Shown in pieces: positions 7,888-16,244 of a stretch of DNA of 25,726 nt. The notes under the pieces were generated by a model. The model searched no databases, had not been told where the DNA came from, and worked only from the letters and a program-made list of their open reading frames with translations. The position numbers and the translations under genes are program-made. This DNA comes from CAZMGG01 sp964565715 (GTDB taxonomy: Bacteria > Planctomycetota > UBA1135 > UBA2386). How positions within the stretch are numbered: the first letter of the stretch is position 1; each line of letters opens with the position of its first letter. The DNA is taken from contig CAZMGG010000082.1 in assembly GCA_964565715.1 (NCBI GenBank), forward strand, positions 1 to 25,726, given 5' to 3'.

Positions 7888-8814
7888 TCAGGCGAACTCG
7901 CGCAGTTCCGGCGGCGGCGGTGCGGTGAGGTCGAGTTCCACGCCCGTCACCGGATGCGGCAAGCGGACGCGGACGGCATGCAGCAGGAAGACCCCGCCGC
8001 CGCCGCCGTAGCGCCGGTCCCCCACCAGCGGGTGCCCCAGGTGCGCCAGGTGGGCCCGGATCTGATGGGTGCGGCCGGTCTCGATCCGCACGCGCAGCAC
8101 CGCCACGCCGCCGCGGGCCGCCAGCACCTCGTAGTGCGTCACCGCCGGCTGCCCCGCCGCATCCACCGCCACCTTCGGGCCGTCGCCGCGCGCATCGGGC
8201 AGCACGCGCAACGGCGCGTCGATGGTGGCGCGGGGCGGCCGCGGCGCGCCGCGCACCACCGCCAGGTACTCCTTCTGCACCTGCCCCTCGCGGAACGCGG
8301 CCTGCAGCCCGCGCAACCCCGGCGCCGACAGGCCGCACAGCACCACGCCCGACGTCGAGCGATCCAGCCGATGCGCCGGCCCCGGCCGGAACGTGCGCGC
8401 CGCCCCGGCCGGCCACAGATCGCGCCGCGACAGGAGCCAGTCCTGCAGGCTCGGACCGTGGCCCGGCTGCACCGGCAGGCCGCCCGGCTTGGCGACCGCC
8501 AGCACGTCGTCGTCGCGGTGCAGGATGACCGGCTCCGGGCCGCTCCAGGGAACCTGTGCCACCGGCTCCGGCGCCGAGGCCGCCGTCGCCAGCCCTCGCG
8601 CCGGCCCGCGGAACGTCACCTGCGCGCCTTCCTGCAGCCGCAGCGAGGCCTCGGCCTTCCGGCCGTCGACGCGGATCGCGCCCTGCCGCAGCAGCCGGTG
8701 CAGCGCCGACAGGGGCAGCGCCGGCAGGAGCTTGCGCAGATACCGGTCGAACCGCTGGCCGGCATCGCCGGCGGCGACCAGGAGGGCAGGATCCGGCGTG
8801 GACGGCGGCGTCAC
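7888..8814 (-). CDS. RluA-family pseudouridine synthase with S4 domain
   Basis: A 308-aa enzyme that isomerises uridine to pseudouridine in rRNA or tRNA. An S4 RNA-binding domain covers about residues 18-68 (RFDRYLRKLLPALPLSALHR, GAIRVDGRKA). The catalytic domain carries the RluA motif AHRLDRSTSG with catalytic D151, and further family blocks VLAVAKPGGLPVQPG, EYLAVVRG, RIETGRTHQIRAHLAHLGHP and VGDRRYGG. The target position is not readable; RluC/RluD-type large-subunit rRNA sites are plausible. The start is GTG 8814, with TAGGCT ending six bases upstream on the minus strand, which would suit a leaderless message. It is convergent with the acyltransferase-carrier gene and divergent from the next ECF operon. 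Confidence 0.92.
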   Translation of the reverse strand: MTPPSTPDPALLVAAGDAGQRFDRYLRKLLPALPLSALHRLLRQGAIRVDGRKAEASLRLQEGAQVTFRGPARGLATAASAPEPVAQVPWSGPEPVILHRDDDVLAVAKPGGLPVQPGHGPSLQDWLLSRRDLWPAGAARTFRPGPAHRLDRSTSGVVLCGLSAPGLRGLQAAFREGQVQKEYLAVVRGAPRPPRATIDAPLRVLPDARGDGPKVAVDAAGQPAVTHYEVLAARGGVAVLRVRIETGRTHQIRAHLAHLGHPLVGDRRYGGGGGVFLLHAVRVRLPHPVTGVELDLTAPPPPELREFA

Positions 8815-8820
8815 CGCCGG

Positions 8821-8826
8821 AGCCTA
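8821..8826 (-). promoter_or_regulatory. Candidate -10 element for a leaderless RluA-family mRNA
   Basis: TAGGCT on the minus strand, followed by six bases and GTG 8814. The T lies 12 bases from the start codon, which would put the transcription start at the start codon. There is no Shine-Dalgarno and no clear -35 box. Confidence 0.35.
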
Positions 8827-8874
8827 TCCGAACGCGCCTGTCAGAAACCGCTGGTCCGGGTGTCCAATGCAGCA

Positions 8875-9450
8875 ATGACCGCCTTCGCCGGCCTGCTGAC
8901 CGCTGCCGACCTGCAGCATCCGACCCCGGCGGCGGTCCGGCCCCTCGACCCGGCCCAGACCTTCGCCCGCGAACTCGCCCTGCACCAGCCGGCCCTGCGC
9001 CAGCTCGTCCATCGGCTGCTGGCCTGGCCCGGCAACGCCCACGAGGTGGATGACGTGGTGCAGGACGCCTTGCTGGCGGCGTGGGCCCGCCGCGCGACCT
9101 TCCGCGGCGACGCGGCGCTGCGCACCTGGCTCACGCGGATCGCCCTGCGCAAGGCCCGCAACCACGTCCGCTGGCGCCACCTGCGCCAGCGCCTGCTGCG
9201 CCCGTTCGATCCCGAGAGCGTCGTCGCCAGCGCACCAGCCGACGACCCGCGCGCGGCGCGGCTGCGGACCGAACTGCAGGCCCTGCCGCACCGCGACCGC
9301 GAGGTGCTGGTGCTGCGCTACCTCGAGGAACGGGAGATCCCGGCGATCGCCGAACTGCTCGGCCTCGGCCGCGCGGCGGTGGACGCCCGGCTCAGCCGGG
9401 CCCGCGCCCGCCTGCGCACGCGGCTGGAGCTCGACGGAGGCGCGTCATGA
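8875..9450 (+). CDS. ECF-type RNA polymerase sigma factor (second)
   Basis: A 191-aa ECF sigma factor. Region 2 covers about residues 35-105 (LRQLVHRLLAW, NAHEVDDVVQDALLAAWARR, ALRTWLTRIALRKARNHVRW) and region 4 about 130-185 (ALPHRDREVLVLRYLEEREI, AELLGLGRAAVDARLSRARA). It differs clearly from the first ECF factor at 3620-4300 and lacks that factor's linker. ATG 8875 is chosen; an in-frame GTG at 8860 would add five residues. The stop overlaps the next start (ATGA at 9447), and the gene after that is joined the same way, forming a tight three-gene operon with a membrane protein and a secreted coiled-coil protein. The expected role is stress- or envelope-responsive transcription; the signal is unknown. 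Confidence 0.9.
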   Translation: MTAFAGLLTAADLQHPTPAAVRPLDPAQTFARELALHQPALRQLVHRLLAWPGNAHEVDDVVQDALLAAWARRATFRGDAALRTWLTRIALRKARNHVRWRHLRQRLLRPFDPESVVASAPADDPRAARLRTELQALPHRDREVLVLRYLEEREIPAIAELLGLGRAAVDARLSRARARLRTRLELDGGAS

Positions 9451-9974
9451 CGGGGAACGCCGCCCCCATCGATCCCCTGCACCGCGTGCTGCAGGACGTC
9501 GACGCCGCGCACCCGACGCAGCCGGGCGTCGCGCTCCGCCCGGCCGACCTGGACCGCCTGCTCTTCGTCCGGCGCCGGCGCACGGCCGTGCGGCTCGGGC
9601 TCGCGGCGACGCTCGTGGTGGCGCTGGGCCTGTGGTTCGGCCGGCCGGCACCGGTGGCCGCAGCTCCGTCCGCCGCCGACGCCGCGGCGGTGCTGCGCCT
9701 GCAGGCGCAGTTCCGCGTGCTGGACCGGCTGGCCGCCGAATCCCGGCCGCTCCCGCCACCGGCCGCACGCGACGCGCGCGCCCGTTCGCTCGAACGCTCC
9801 CTCGAGCGCGCCGCCGCCGCGTGCCGTGACTTCGCCGAGGCGCTGCAGCCCATCGATCCGGCCGCCGCGTTCCGCCAGGACCAGGCCCTGCGCCGCCATT
9901 TCCCCGACACCCTCGCCGCCGCCCGACAGCCCTTGCCGGCGCCACAAACGCCCATTCCCCAGGAGCACCGATGA
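9447..9974 (+). CDS. Single-pass membrane protein, putative anti-sigma partner
   Basis: A 175-aa protein with a cytoplasmic N-terminus of about 46 residues, one transmembrane helix at about 48-66 preceded by RRRR (RLGLAATLVVALGLWFG), and an Ala/Arg-rich helical periplasmic part (about 75-160). This is the topology of a membrane anti-sigma factor, but I see no zf-HC2 Cys/His motif and recognise no named family, so the anti-sigma role is inferred from position alone: it overlaps the ECF gene upstream and the coiled-coil gene downstream, each by ATGA. The periplasmic helix could contact the secreted coiled-coil protein made from the next gene. Confidence 0.7.
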   Translation: MTGNAAPIDPLHRVLQDVDAAHPTQPGVALRPADLDRLLFVRRRRTAVRLGLAATLVVALGLWFGRPAPVAAAPSAADAAAVLRLQAQFRVLDRLAAESRPLPPPAARDARARSLERSLERAAAACRDFAEALQPIDPAAAFRQDQALRRHFPDTLAAARQPLPAPQTPIPQEHR

Positions 9975-11113
9975 ACCCGTTCCCCCGCCAGACTCTCGTC
10001 CTGCTGCTCGGCGCGCTGGCGCTGCCGGCGCAGGATCCGACGCCGCCGCAGCCCACCGAGCGACTCATCCACCACCAGGGCCAGGCGCCCATCCTGATCC
10101 GCCACGATCCCCTGGTGGCGGTCCCCGACGACGCGCTGCTCAGCGGGCTGCTGGCCCAGGAGCACATCGCGCCCCTCCTGCGCGAGGTGCTGGGCGACAA
10201 CGCGGTCCTCGACCAGTCCTGGGTCTACGCCCGCCAGCCGCGCAATCGCGAGCCCGGGCCGGCGCAGCAGCCGCCCGGCGTGCACGCCACCGAGCTGCAC
10301 CTGTCGCTGCGCGTCCGGCTTGACGTCACCCCGGAGAAGGAACGCACGCTCCTCGAGCGCTGCGCCCGCCTCCTCGAAGACCGGCTCAACGAGCGCATGT
10401 ACGTGCCGCAGGCGCAGCTGCTGCAGGAGCAACTCGCCGAGTCCTCCGACCAGCTCGCCCGGCACGAGCGGCAACTGCTCACCCTTCGGCACGAACGCCT
10501 GCGCCTCGACGATGCCGGTCTCGCCCAGGCCCACGTGGAACGCGCCGAACGGGCACGCCGGCTGGCCGACCTGTCCATCGACCTGCGCACCGAGGAGGCG
10601 ATGCAGCAGCGGCGGCAGGAACTGCTGGCCGAGGCCCGCGAGCGCCTGGCCAAGATCCGGCAGCGGATCCAGCAGGTGGAGGTGGAGAAGGACCTCCTGA
10701 TCACCCGCCGGCAGGACGCCGAGCAGCGTCAGCGGGAGCCTGCCACCGCCGCCCGCGCCCGCGCCGATCTGGAGAAGATCGCCACCGAGTCGATGGCCAG
10801 CTACTACGCCGAGAACGACGCCAAGGCCGAACACACCCGCCTGGAGGGCCTGGTGCACGACCTCGCCGGCGACCTCCACGGCGCCACCCTGCGCCTGCAC
10901 GAGCTGCTGGTGCGCCGTGAACAGACCCAGGCGCTCCTCGACCAGGTCGCCGACCGCATCACGGCCATGGAGAAGGCCGCTGTCCAGGCCCTGGTGGTGC
11001 AGCAGCAGATCGACGCTGGCGAGCAGGAGGTGGCGGTGCTGCGCTCCCGGCGCCAGACCCTGCTGCAGCAGGGAGCCGCCCTGCGGCCGGTCCGCGTCGA
11101 ACTCTGGCGCTGA
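9971..11113 (+). CDS. Secreted coiled-coil protein of unknown function
   Basis: A 380-aa protein with an N-terminal signal peptide (TLVLLLGALALPA, likely cut before QD). A globular N-terminal part of about 25-120 follows, and then a long, highly charged heptad-like region from about 120 to 345 rich in Glu, Arg, Gln and Leu (for example LEDRLNERMYVPQAQLLQEQ and LAKIRQRIQQVEVEKDLL). The region before the coil (LHLSLRVRLDVTPEKERTLL) and the end (LRPVRVELWR) look structured. I recognise no family. It is the third gene of the ECF operon (ATGA overlap), so it could be a periplasmic sensor or scaffold that works with the membrane protein, or a target of the sigma factor. Confidence 0.75.
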   Translation: MNPFPRQTLVLLLGALALPAQDPTPPQPTERLIHHQGQAPILIRHDPLVAVPDDALLSGLLAQEHIAPLLREVLGDNAVLDQSWVYARQPRNREPGPAQQPPGVHATELHLSLRVRLDVTPEKERTLLERCARLLEDRLNERMYVPQAQLLQEQLAESSDQLARHERQLLTLRHERLRLDDAGLAQAHVERAERARRLADLSIDLRTEEAMQQRRQELLAEARERLAKIRQRIQQVEVEKDLLITRRQDAEQRQREPATAARARADLEKIATESMASYYAENDAKAEHTRLEGLVHDLAGDLHGATLRLHELLVRREQTQALLDQVADRITAMEKAAVQALVVQQQIDAGEQEVAVLRSRRQTLLQQGAALRPVRVELWR

Positions 11114-11131
11114 CGCATCGTCGGCGTCGGC

Positions 11132-12298
11132 CTACGGTTTCTGCACCGTGTAATGGGCGCTGAGCCAGCCCGGGCCCGCCCAGCGATTGGCGGTGGCGTC
11201 CACCACCTCGCCGCCCGCCGACTCGACGATCGTCACGATCCGCTCCGTCGGCACGCCGTGGATCTCGATGATCGCCTCGTCGTCGGCCACGGGACCCGAC
11301 GGCGAAGCCGATGGCCGGGTCAACGTCGGAGCCGGCGAGGCAAGCGCCGCGTCCCGGCGATCCGGCGCATTCGGCGAGATCCGCAGTTGCACGTGCCCCG
11401 GCACGCACGCCAGGGTCTGCACCCAGTGCCGGCCGAGCACCGGCAGGAACGACAGTCGGTACTCGCCGTGCACCGCCGGCGCGTGGAACGGGATCACGAC
11501 ATCGACTTCCTGCCCGGGCGCGACGTCGCCCGGCAGATCGACGCAGGTGACCGGTCCCGTCGACCGGCCCGGCACCAGCAGCCACCGGCGCGCCAGCCGG
11601 ACCTGTCCAGGGCCGGGCCCGGCACGCCACACCCGCGTCCCGCAGTTCCGCAACCGCACCCGGTAATGCGTCCACTCGCCTGCCAGGATCTCGTCCCGGT
11701 CCGGTTGCACGCTGCAGTGACAGGCGAGGTCCGCATGCGTCCGTGACTCACCCGCTGCCGTCGCGACACCATCGTGCGCCCCGTCCAGCAGGTGGACCGT
11801 CGGCGCCTGGAAGAAGGCCACGCCGCCCGGGCGGAGCACGCGCACGAACTCGGCGACGTAGGCCTCGATGTAGTCGGGGCGGATGTGCTGCAGCACCAGG
11901 AGGCTTGTCACCAGGTCGAATGACTGGTCCTCGAACATCCGCAGGTCGGGGCGCTCGTTCCGCAGATAGCGGCAGCGGTCACCGTGGCGATTGCAGCGCC
12001 GGGCGCCCTCCAGCATCGGTTCGGCGATGTCGACGCCGACCACTTCCTCGAACCAGTCACCCATCGCCTGCGTGAGGCGGCCGAAGCCGCAGCCGAAGTC
12101 GAGTGCCCGGTCCCGTTCCGGCGCCAGGCCGAGAGCGTCCAGGTGCTCCCGAACCCATACCGCCGTCTGCAGGCCCGTGGCGAAGAACTGCTCGATGTCC
12201 CATTCCGTGCCGCGACTCTCGGCGCTGCCGAGGATCGCCCAGAATGGGTTCGTGCGTCCGAGATTGGTCCAGTTGAGCTGCAGCCGGGTCAGGTCCAT
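11132..12298 (-). CDS. SAM-dependent methyltransferase with inserted Ig-like beta-sandwich
   Basis: A 388-aa protein. Residues 1-175 are a class I methyltransferase: motif I ALDFGCGFGRLTQAMG at about 66-80, acidic residue in VVGVDIAEPMLEGARR, then FDLVTSLLVLQHIRPDYIEA and EFVRVLRPGGVAFFQAP. Residues about 205-310 form an Ig-like sandwich (WTHYRVRLRNCGTRVWRAG, DLPGDVAPGQEVDVVIPFHA, GEYRLSFLPVLGRHWVQ), a module found in glycan-linked methyltransferases and glycosyltransferases. After a Pro/Ser/Ala linker, the C-terminus (GGEVVDATANRWAGPGWLSA) is the usual tail of this methyltransferase group, so the sandwich looks inserted. The likely substrate is a saccharide or glycolipid (inference). It stands alone on the minus strand, and TAAGCT at 12340-12335 is a possible -10 element. 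Confidence 0.82.
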   Translation of the reverse strand: MDLTRLQLNWTNLGRTNPFWAILGSAESRGTEWDIEQFFATGLQTAVWVREHLDALGLAPERDRALDFGCGFGRLTQAMGDWFEEVVGVDIAEPMLEGARRCNRHGDRCRYLRNERPDLRMFEDQSFDLVTSLLVLQHIRPDYIEAYVAEFVRVLRPGGVAFFQAPTVHLLDGAHDGVATAAGESRTHADLACHCSVQPDRDEILAGEWTHYRVRLRNCGTRVWRAGPGPGQVRLARRWLLVPGRSTGPVTCVDLPGDVAPGQEVDVVIPFHAPAVHGEYRLSFLPVLGRHWVQTLACVPGHVQLRISPNAPDRRDAALASPAPTLTRPSASPSGPVADDEAIIEIHGVPTERIVTIVESAGGEVVDATANRWAGPGWLSAHYTVQKP

Positions 12299-12441
12299 GG
12301 GGCGGGGACTCCCGAGCGGTCGAAGGCGCGCGGGAGCTTAGCGGAAGCAGCCGAGCGCTGGCATCCACTTGCCGGAAGTGGCGGGCCAGACTCGTTCGCC
12401 TTCGCCGCAAGAGAGGCTTCGGCCAACGCCCGCGCCACCGC

Positions 12442-12447
12442 TACCAT
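12442..12447 (+). promoter_or_regulatory. Candidate -10 element upstream of cstA
   Basis: TACCAT lies nine bases before ATG 12457, with no Shine-Dalgarno between them. A start site here would give a leader of only a few bases. Part of a recurring pattern in this window; no clear -35 box. Confidence 0.3.
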
Positions 12448-12456
12448 CCGCCGCCG

Positions 12457-14157
12457 ATGCAGCTCGGCTTCCTGGTCCTGGCCTGCCTGCTGGCGTTCCT
12501 GCTGGCCTACTTCGTCTACGGCCGCCTGCTGGCCCGGCTGTTCCGCCTCGACCCGGCCCTGCGCACGCCCGCCCACGAACACCGCGACGGCCAGGACTTC
12601 GAGCCGACGCCGCGCTTCTACCTGCTCGGCCAGCACTTCTCGGCGATCTCCGCCGCCGGGCCGATCGCCGGGCCGATCCTGGCGGCGCTGTGGTTCGGCT
12701 GGGAACCCGCACTCTGGTGGATCGTGCTCGGCTGCATCTTCATCGGCAGCATGCACGACTTCGCGGCGCTGGTCGGCTCGCTGCGCCACCGGGCCTGCTC
12801 GATCGCCGAGATCCTGCGCCAGAACCTGAACCCGCGCAGCTACACGGTCTTCACGATCTACATCTGGCTGGCGCTGGTCTACGTGATCACCGCATTCACC
12901 GACATCACCGCGCGGGCGTTCGTCGACAACCTCGACCTGACCCTGCCGGCGACCGACACCGCCCCGGCCACCAGCGTGCAGGTCGCCGGCGCCGGCATCG
13001 CCAGCAGCTCGATGCTCTACCTCGGGCTGAGCGTGGTGATGGGCCTGACGGTGAAGTTCCTGCGGCCGAAGCTGTGGCTGACCACGCTGCTGTTCGTGCC
13101 CCTGGTCGGCGTGGCGATCTGGGCCGGCCCGCACCTGCCGCTGGATCTGCGCAGTGACGGCAGCAACCCGGCGCTGACCTGGGCCTGGCTGATCCTGGGC
13201 TACTGCGCCGTCGCCTCGGTGATGCCGGTGTGGAGCCTGCTGCAGCCGCGCGGGTACCTGGGCGGCTTCTTCCTGTACCTGACCCTGTTCGGCGGGCTGC
13301 TGGGGCTGTTCCTGCAGAATCCGACCATCCAGTATCCGGACTTCCTCGGCTTCACCTCGGCGAACGGCACCCATCTGGTGCCGTTCCTGTTCATCACCAT
13401 CGCCTGCGGCGCCTGCAGCGGCTTCCACGGGCTGGTCTGCTCGGGCACCACCAGCAAGCAGATCGACCGCGAGCCGGACGCGGCCCTGGTGGGCTACGGC
13501 GGCATGCTGCTGGAAGGCGTGGTGGCGGTGATCTCGGTGGCGACGGTGGCGGTGCTGGTGCCGGGCTCGCCGCTGACGAAGCTCGGCCCGGACAAGGTGT
13601 TCGGCTACGGCGTCGGCAGCTTCCTCTGCGAGCTGGGCATCCCCCTGCAGTTCGCGGTGTCGTTCGGCATCCTGGCGTTCGCCACCTTCGTCTACGACAC
13701 CCTGGATGTCTGCACGCGGCTGGCCCGCTACCTGTTCGCCGAGTTCACCGGCTGGCGCGGCCGCGTCGCGGGCGTGGTGGGCACCGTGGCGACGCTGGCC
13801 CTGCCGTTCTGGGTGGTGGCGCAGTCGGTGACCGATGCCAACGGCGAGGCGGTGGCGGCCTACAAGGTGATCTGGCCGCTGTTCGGCGCCACCAACCAGT
13901 TGCTGGCGGGACTGACCCTGGTCGGGCTGACCCTGTGGCTCTGCAACACCAGGAAGCCCGTGCTGCTGCGCTGGCTGGTCGGCGTGCCGATGACGTTCAT
14001 GATGACGATGACCATCACCGCGCTGACCATGCAGGTGCTGCGCGCGAGCGGCGTCAACGTGATCTCGGTGGTCGGCTCGGTGCTGCTGGCGCTGGCGCTG
14101 TGGATCACCGGCGAGGCGCTGCTGTCGCTGCTGCGCCGCAAGCCGGCGCCGGCATAG
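12457..14157 (+). CDS. cstA: Carbon starvation protein CstA-family transporter
   Basis: A 566-aa inner-membrane transporter of the CstA family (peptide/pyruvate uptake; E. coli CstA is about 700 aa, so this is the shorter form). Family blocks seen are FYLLGQHFSAISAAGPIAGP at the N-terminus, WWIVLGCIFIGSMHDFAALV, SVMPVWSLLQPRGYLGGFF, ACGACSGFHGLVCSGTTSKQ, GYGGMLLEGVVAVISV and WPLFGATNQLLAGLTL. Many hydrophobic helices span the length. The protein ends just after the last helix with RRKPAPA. It stands alone, divergent from the methyltransferase across 158 bases, and is followed at once by a stem-loop. Typical regulation by carbon limitation is known for the family, but no CRP-like site was recognised here. 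Confidence 0.95.
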   Translation: MQLGFLVLACLLAFLLAYFVYGRLLARLFRLDPALRTPAHEHRDGQDFEPTPRFYLLGQHFSAISAAGPIAGPILAALWFGWEPALWWIVLGCIFIGSMHDFAALVGSLRHRACSIAEILRQNLNPRSYTVFTIYIWLALVYVITAFTDITARAFVDNLDLTLPATDTAPATSVQVAGAGIASSSMLYLGLSVVMGLTVKFLRPKLWLTTLLFVPLVGVAIWAGPHLPLDLRSDGSNPALTWAWLILGYCAVASVMPVWSLLQPRGYLGGFFLYLTLFGGLLGLFLQNPTIQYPDFLGFTSANGTHLVPFLFITIACGACSGFHGLVCSGTTSKQIDREPDAALVGYGGMLLEGVVAVISVATVAVLVPGSPLTKLGPDKVFGYGVGSFLCELGIPLQFAVSFGILAFATFVYDTLDVCTRLARYLFAEFTGWRGRVAGVVGTVATLALPFWVVAQSVTDANGEAVAAYKVIWPLFGATNQLLAGLTLVGLTLWLCNTRKPVLLRWLVGVPMTFMMTMTITALTMQVLRASGVNVISVVGSVLLALALWITGEALLSLLRRKPAPA

Positions 14158-14175
14158 GCGGCAGTCACCTGCCGC
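14158..14175 (+). terminator. Stem-loop directly after cstA
   Basis: GCGGCAG-TCAC-CTGCCGC forms a perfect seven-base-pair, four-base-loop hairpin beginning at the base after the cstA stop codon. There is no T-run, so it may be a GC-type terminator or an mRNA-end stabiliser between convergent genes. Confidence 0.45.
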
Positions 14176-14204
14176 TGCCAGCCGGCGCGCGGTGGCCGCA
14201 TGCC

Positions 14205-16154
14205 TCAGCCCCCGGCCGCGGCGGCCACCCCGAACTCCCGCGCCAGCTCCGCACCGAGCGCACGGGCGTGGAACGCGAACGGCGCCTTCCGTGCCTGCTC
14301 CCGGGCCGTGGCCAGCAGCGCCGCGCCCTCGGCGGCGCCGGCCCGCAGCGCGAACTCCGCCCGCGCCAGGACCGTGGCCACGTCCCCCGGCGCGTAGCGT
14401 TCCGCCAGCGCCAGTTCCGCCGCCGCCGCCTCGGTGCGCCCGGCGGCGAGTTCCACCCGAACCGCCAACGCCCGGTAGATGCCCTGCCGCGGGCGCTGCC
14501 GCAGCACCTGTGCCAGCAGCGCCGCTGCCTCGTCCCGCCGGCCATCGCGCAGCAGCGCACCCGCCAGGGCCGCCAGTACCTGGGCATGGCCGGGCACCAC
14601 CCGGTCCAGTTCGCGCAGCAGCGCCACCGCCCGCGCGGAGTCCTGGGGCAGCACGAGTGCCGCGGCCCAGAACGTAGCCAGGTGGCAGCGCGGGTGCGCT
14701 GCCCGGATCGCCAGGAACTCCGGCAGTGCCGCCGCCGCATCGCCCAGTTCCGCCGCCACCAGCGCCGCCAGCACCCGGTACTGCGGTCGCCGGCGCAGCC
14801 GGTCCGGCGCCTTCTGCAGCACCGTGCGGTGGCCGGCGAGATCCCGCGCCCGCAGCCGCTGGTCCAGTTCACGGAGCAGCCGCATCTCCCGCCTGCCGTA
14901 CGCGAACGCCGCCACCACGACTCCGAGCATGGCCAGCGACAGCACCGGCGCCAGGTCCCGCCCGCCCGGCCGCAGGGAGATGGTCACCAGCATGAGCGCC
15001 AGGCCCACGCCCAGCAGCCCCAGCCGGCCGCACAGGATCCTGCCCTGCCGGCCGATGCCGAGCCGCCAGTTCTCCCGCAGCTCGCCGAAGAAGAGCAGCA
15101 GCAGCACCGACGGCATCATCGACAGCAGGAACAGGGTCAGGGTCGCGGGGACTTCCCAGCCGGGTTGCATGCCGAGCCACACCATGCCCCCCATCAACAA
15201 CGTCACCAGCACCACCGCCAGCCGCCGTGTGCGGACGCACCGCCCGGCCTGCGCCTCGTCGACCTCGATCCCGGCGCGCTGCTCCGCCGGCGCATCCTGC
15301 CGCAACCGCAGGGCGCGCAGCGCCATCGCCGGATGGGTCATCAGCGCGTGGAACCAGGCCGCACCGCGACCGCTGGCGAGCTGCTGATTGACCGCGTGGG
15401 TCTTGTCCAGCGCCCGCGCCATCGCGCCATGGTCGGTGCAGCGGGCTCCGCGCCGGTCGGCAGCCACCTCGTCGCCGTGGCCGACCAGGATGCGCCCGAA
15501 CCACTGCGCCGCCAGCAGGAACGTCACCGCCACCATCACCGGCACGAGGGTGCTCACCAGCACCGCCAGCAGAGAGGCCAGGGCCATCGCGCCCAGGTAG
15601 CGCCAGATCGAGTGCCGCGCGAGGTGCGCCAGTTCGTGGGCGACGATGGCGTCCCGTTCCGCCGCCGGCAGCCGCCCGGCGATGCCGTCGGACAGGAGGA
15701 CCACCGGCGCCAAGAGGCCCGACGCAAAGGCGTAGACCTGCTGCGACGGGCCGCTGGAGCCGGCCTGCAGGACCTCGGGCCGCGTCAGTCCCAGTTGCCT
15801 GGCGATGCCGTCGATGCGCTCCAGGAGTTGCGGATCGTCGACCCGCGGCAGCCGGTCGGGATCGCCGAACGCCCGCGGCAGACGCAGCGAGCCGACCCCG
15901 GCCATCGTCACCTGCACCGCCGACAAGACCACCAGGAGGCCGTCCGGCGGCGTCGCGCCCGCGCTGACCGCGTGCAGGCCGAACCACTGCCAGCCGAGCC
16001 AGAAAGTCGGAATCCCGGGCAGCACCGCCAGCCCGGCGAGGCGCAGGGCGACCCACACGCGCCGGGGCCCGCCGGCGGTGCTGCGCACCCGCAACGCGGC
16101 GGTGACGAGCACGCCGGCCGCGATGGCGAACACGACGGCGAGGGCGGTGTTCAC
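14205..16154 (-). CDS. M48-family membrane metallopeptidase fused to TPR-like repeats
   Basis: A 649-aa protein. N-terminal membrane helices (about 1-90) precede an M48 peptidase domain with zinc motif HELAH (H173, E174, H177) and the downstream ligand in HGDEVAADRRG (E229). Other family features are AFASGLLAPVVLLSDGIAG and ALMTHPAMALRALRL. Further helices lie at about 265-405, then a cytoplasmic or periplasmic run of degenerate TPR-like helical pairs (about 410-640: RVLAALVAAELGDAAAALPE, AQVLAALAGALLRDGRRDEA). M48 members such as HtpX degrade damaged membrane proteins; the TPR tail suggests substrate or partner binding. The start is GTG 16154 with no obvious ribosome-binding site. It lies 90 bases downstream of the SUKH gene on the same strand, so it may be co-transcribed with it. 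Confidence 0.88.
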   Translation of the reverse strand: MNTALAVVFAIAAGVLVTAALRVRSTAGGPRRVWVALRLAGLAVLPGIPTFWLGWQWFGLHAVSAGATPPDGLLVVLSAVQVTMAGVGSLRLPRAFGDPDRLPRVDDPQLLERIDGIARQLGLTRPEVLQAGSSGPSQQVYAFASGLLAPVVLLSDGIAGRLPAAERDAIVAHELAHLARHSIWRYLGAMALASLLAVLVSTLVPVMVAVTFLLAAQWFGRILVGHGDEVAADRRGARCTDHGAMARALDKTHAVNQQLASGRGAAWFHALMTHPAMALRALRLRQDAPAEQRAGIEVDEAQAGRCVRTRRLAVVLVTLLMGGMVWLGMQPGWEVPATLTLFLLSMMPSVLLLLFFGELRENWRLGIGRQGRILCGRLGLLGVGLALMLVTISLRPGGRDLAPVLSLAMLGVVVAAFAYGRREMRLLRELDQRLRARDLAGHRTVLQKAPDRLRRRPQYRVLAALVAAELGDAAAALPEFLAIRAAHPRCHLATFWAAALVLPQDSARAVALLRELDRVVPGHAQVLAALAGALLRDGRRDEAAALLAQVLRQRPRQGIYRALAVRVELAAGRTEAAAAELALAERYAPGDVATVLARAEFALRAGAAEGAALLATAREQARKAPFAFHARALGAELAREFGVAAAAGG

Positions 16155-16244
16155 CGGAGTGGCACCGTGGCCGCGAGCGGCCCCGGCTGGGGGATCGGAT
16201 CGAGGATGCGGGGCGACTTCCGTTCCATGGCTCGAGCCGTCCGG

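Noticed and set aside
8866..8877. ATGCAGCAATGA, a three-codon minicistron overlapping the second ECF start
   Set aside because: It could act in translational coupling, but there is no ribosome-binding site and it easily arises by chance; not listed as a feature.
12299..12456. Riboswitch or small RNA upstream of cstA
   Set aside because: I found no conserved fold or terminator-like structure in these 158 bases; only a -10-like TACCAT close to the start codon.
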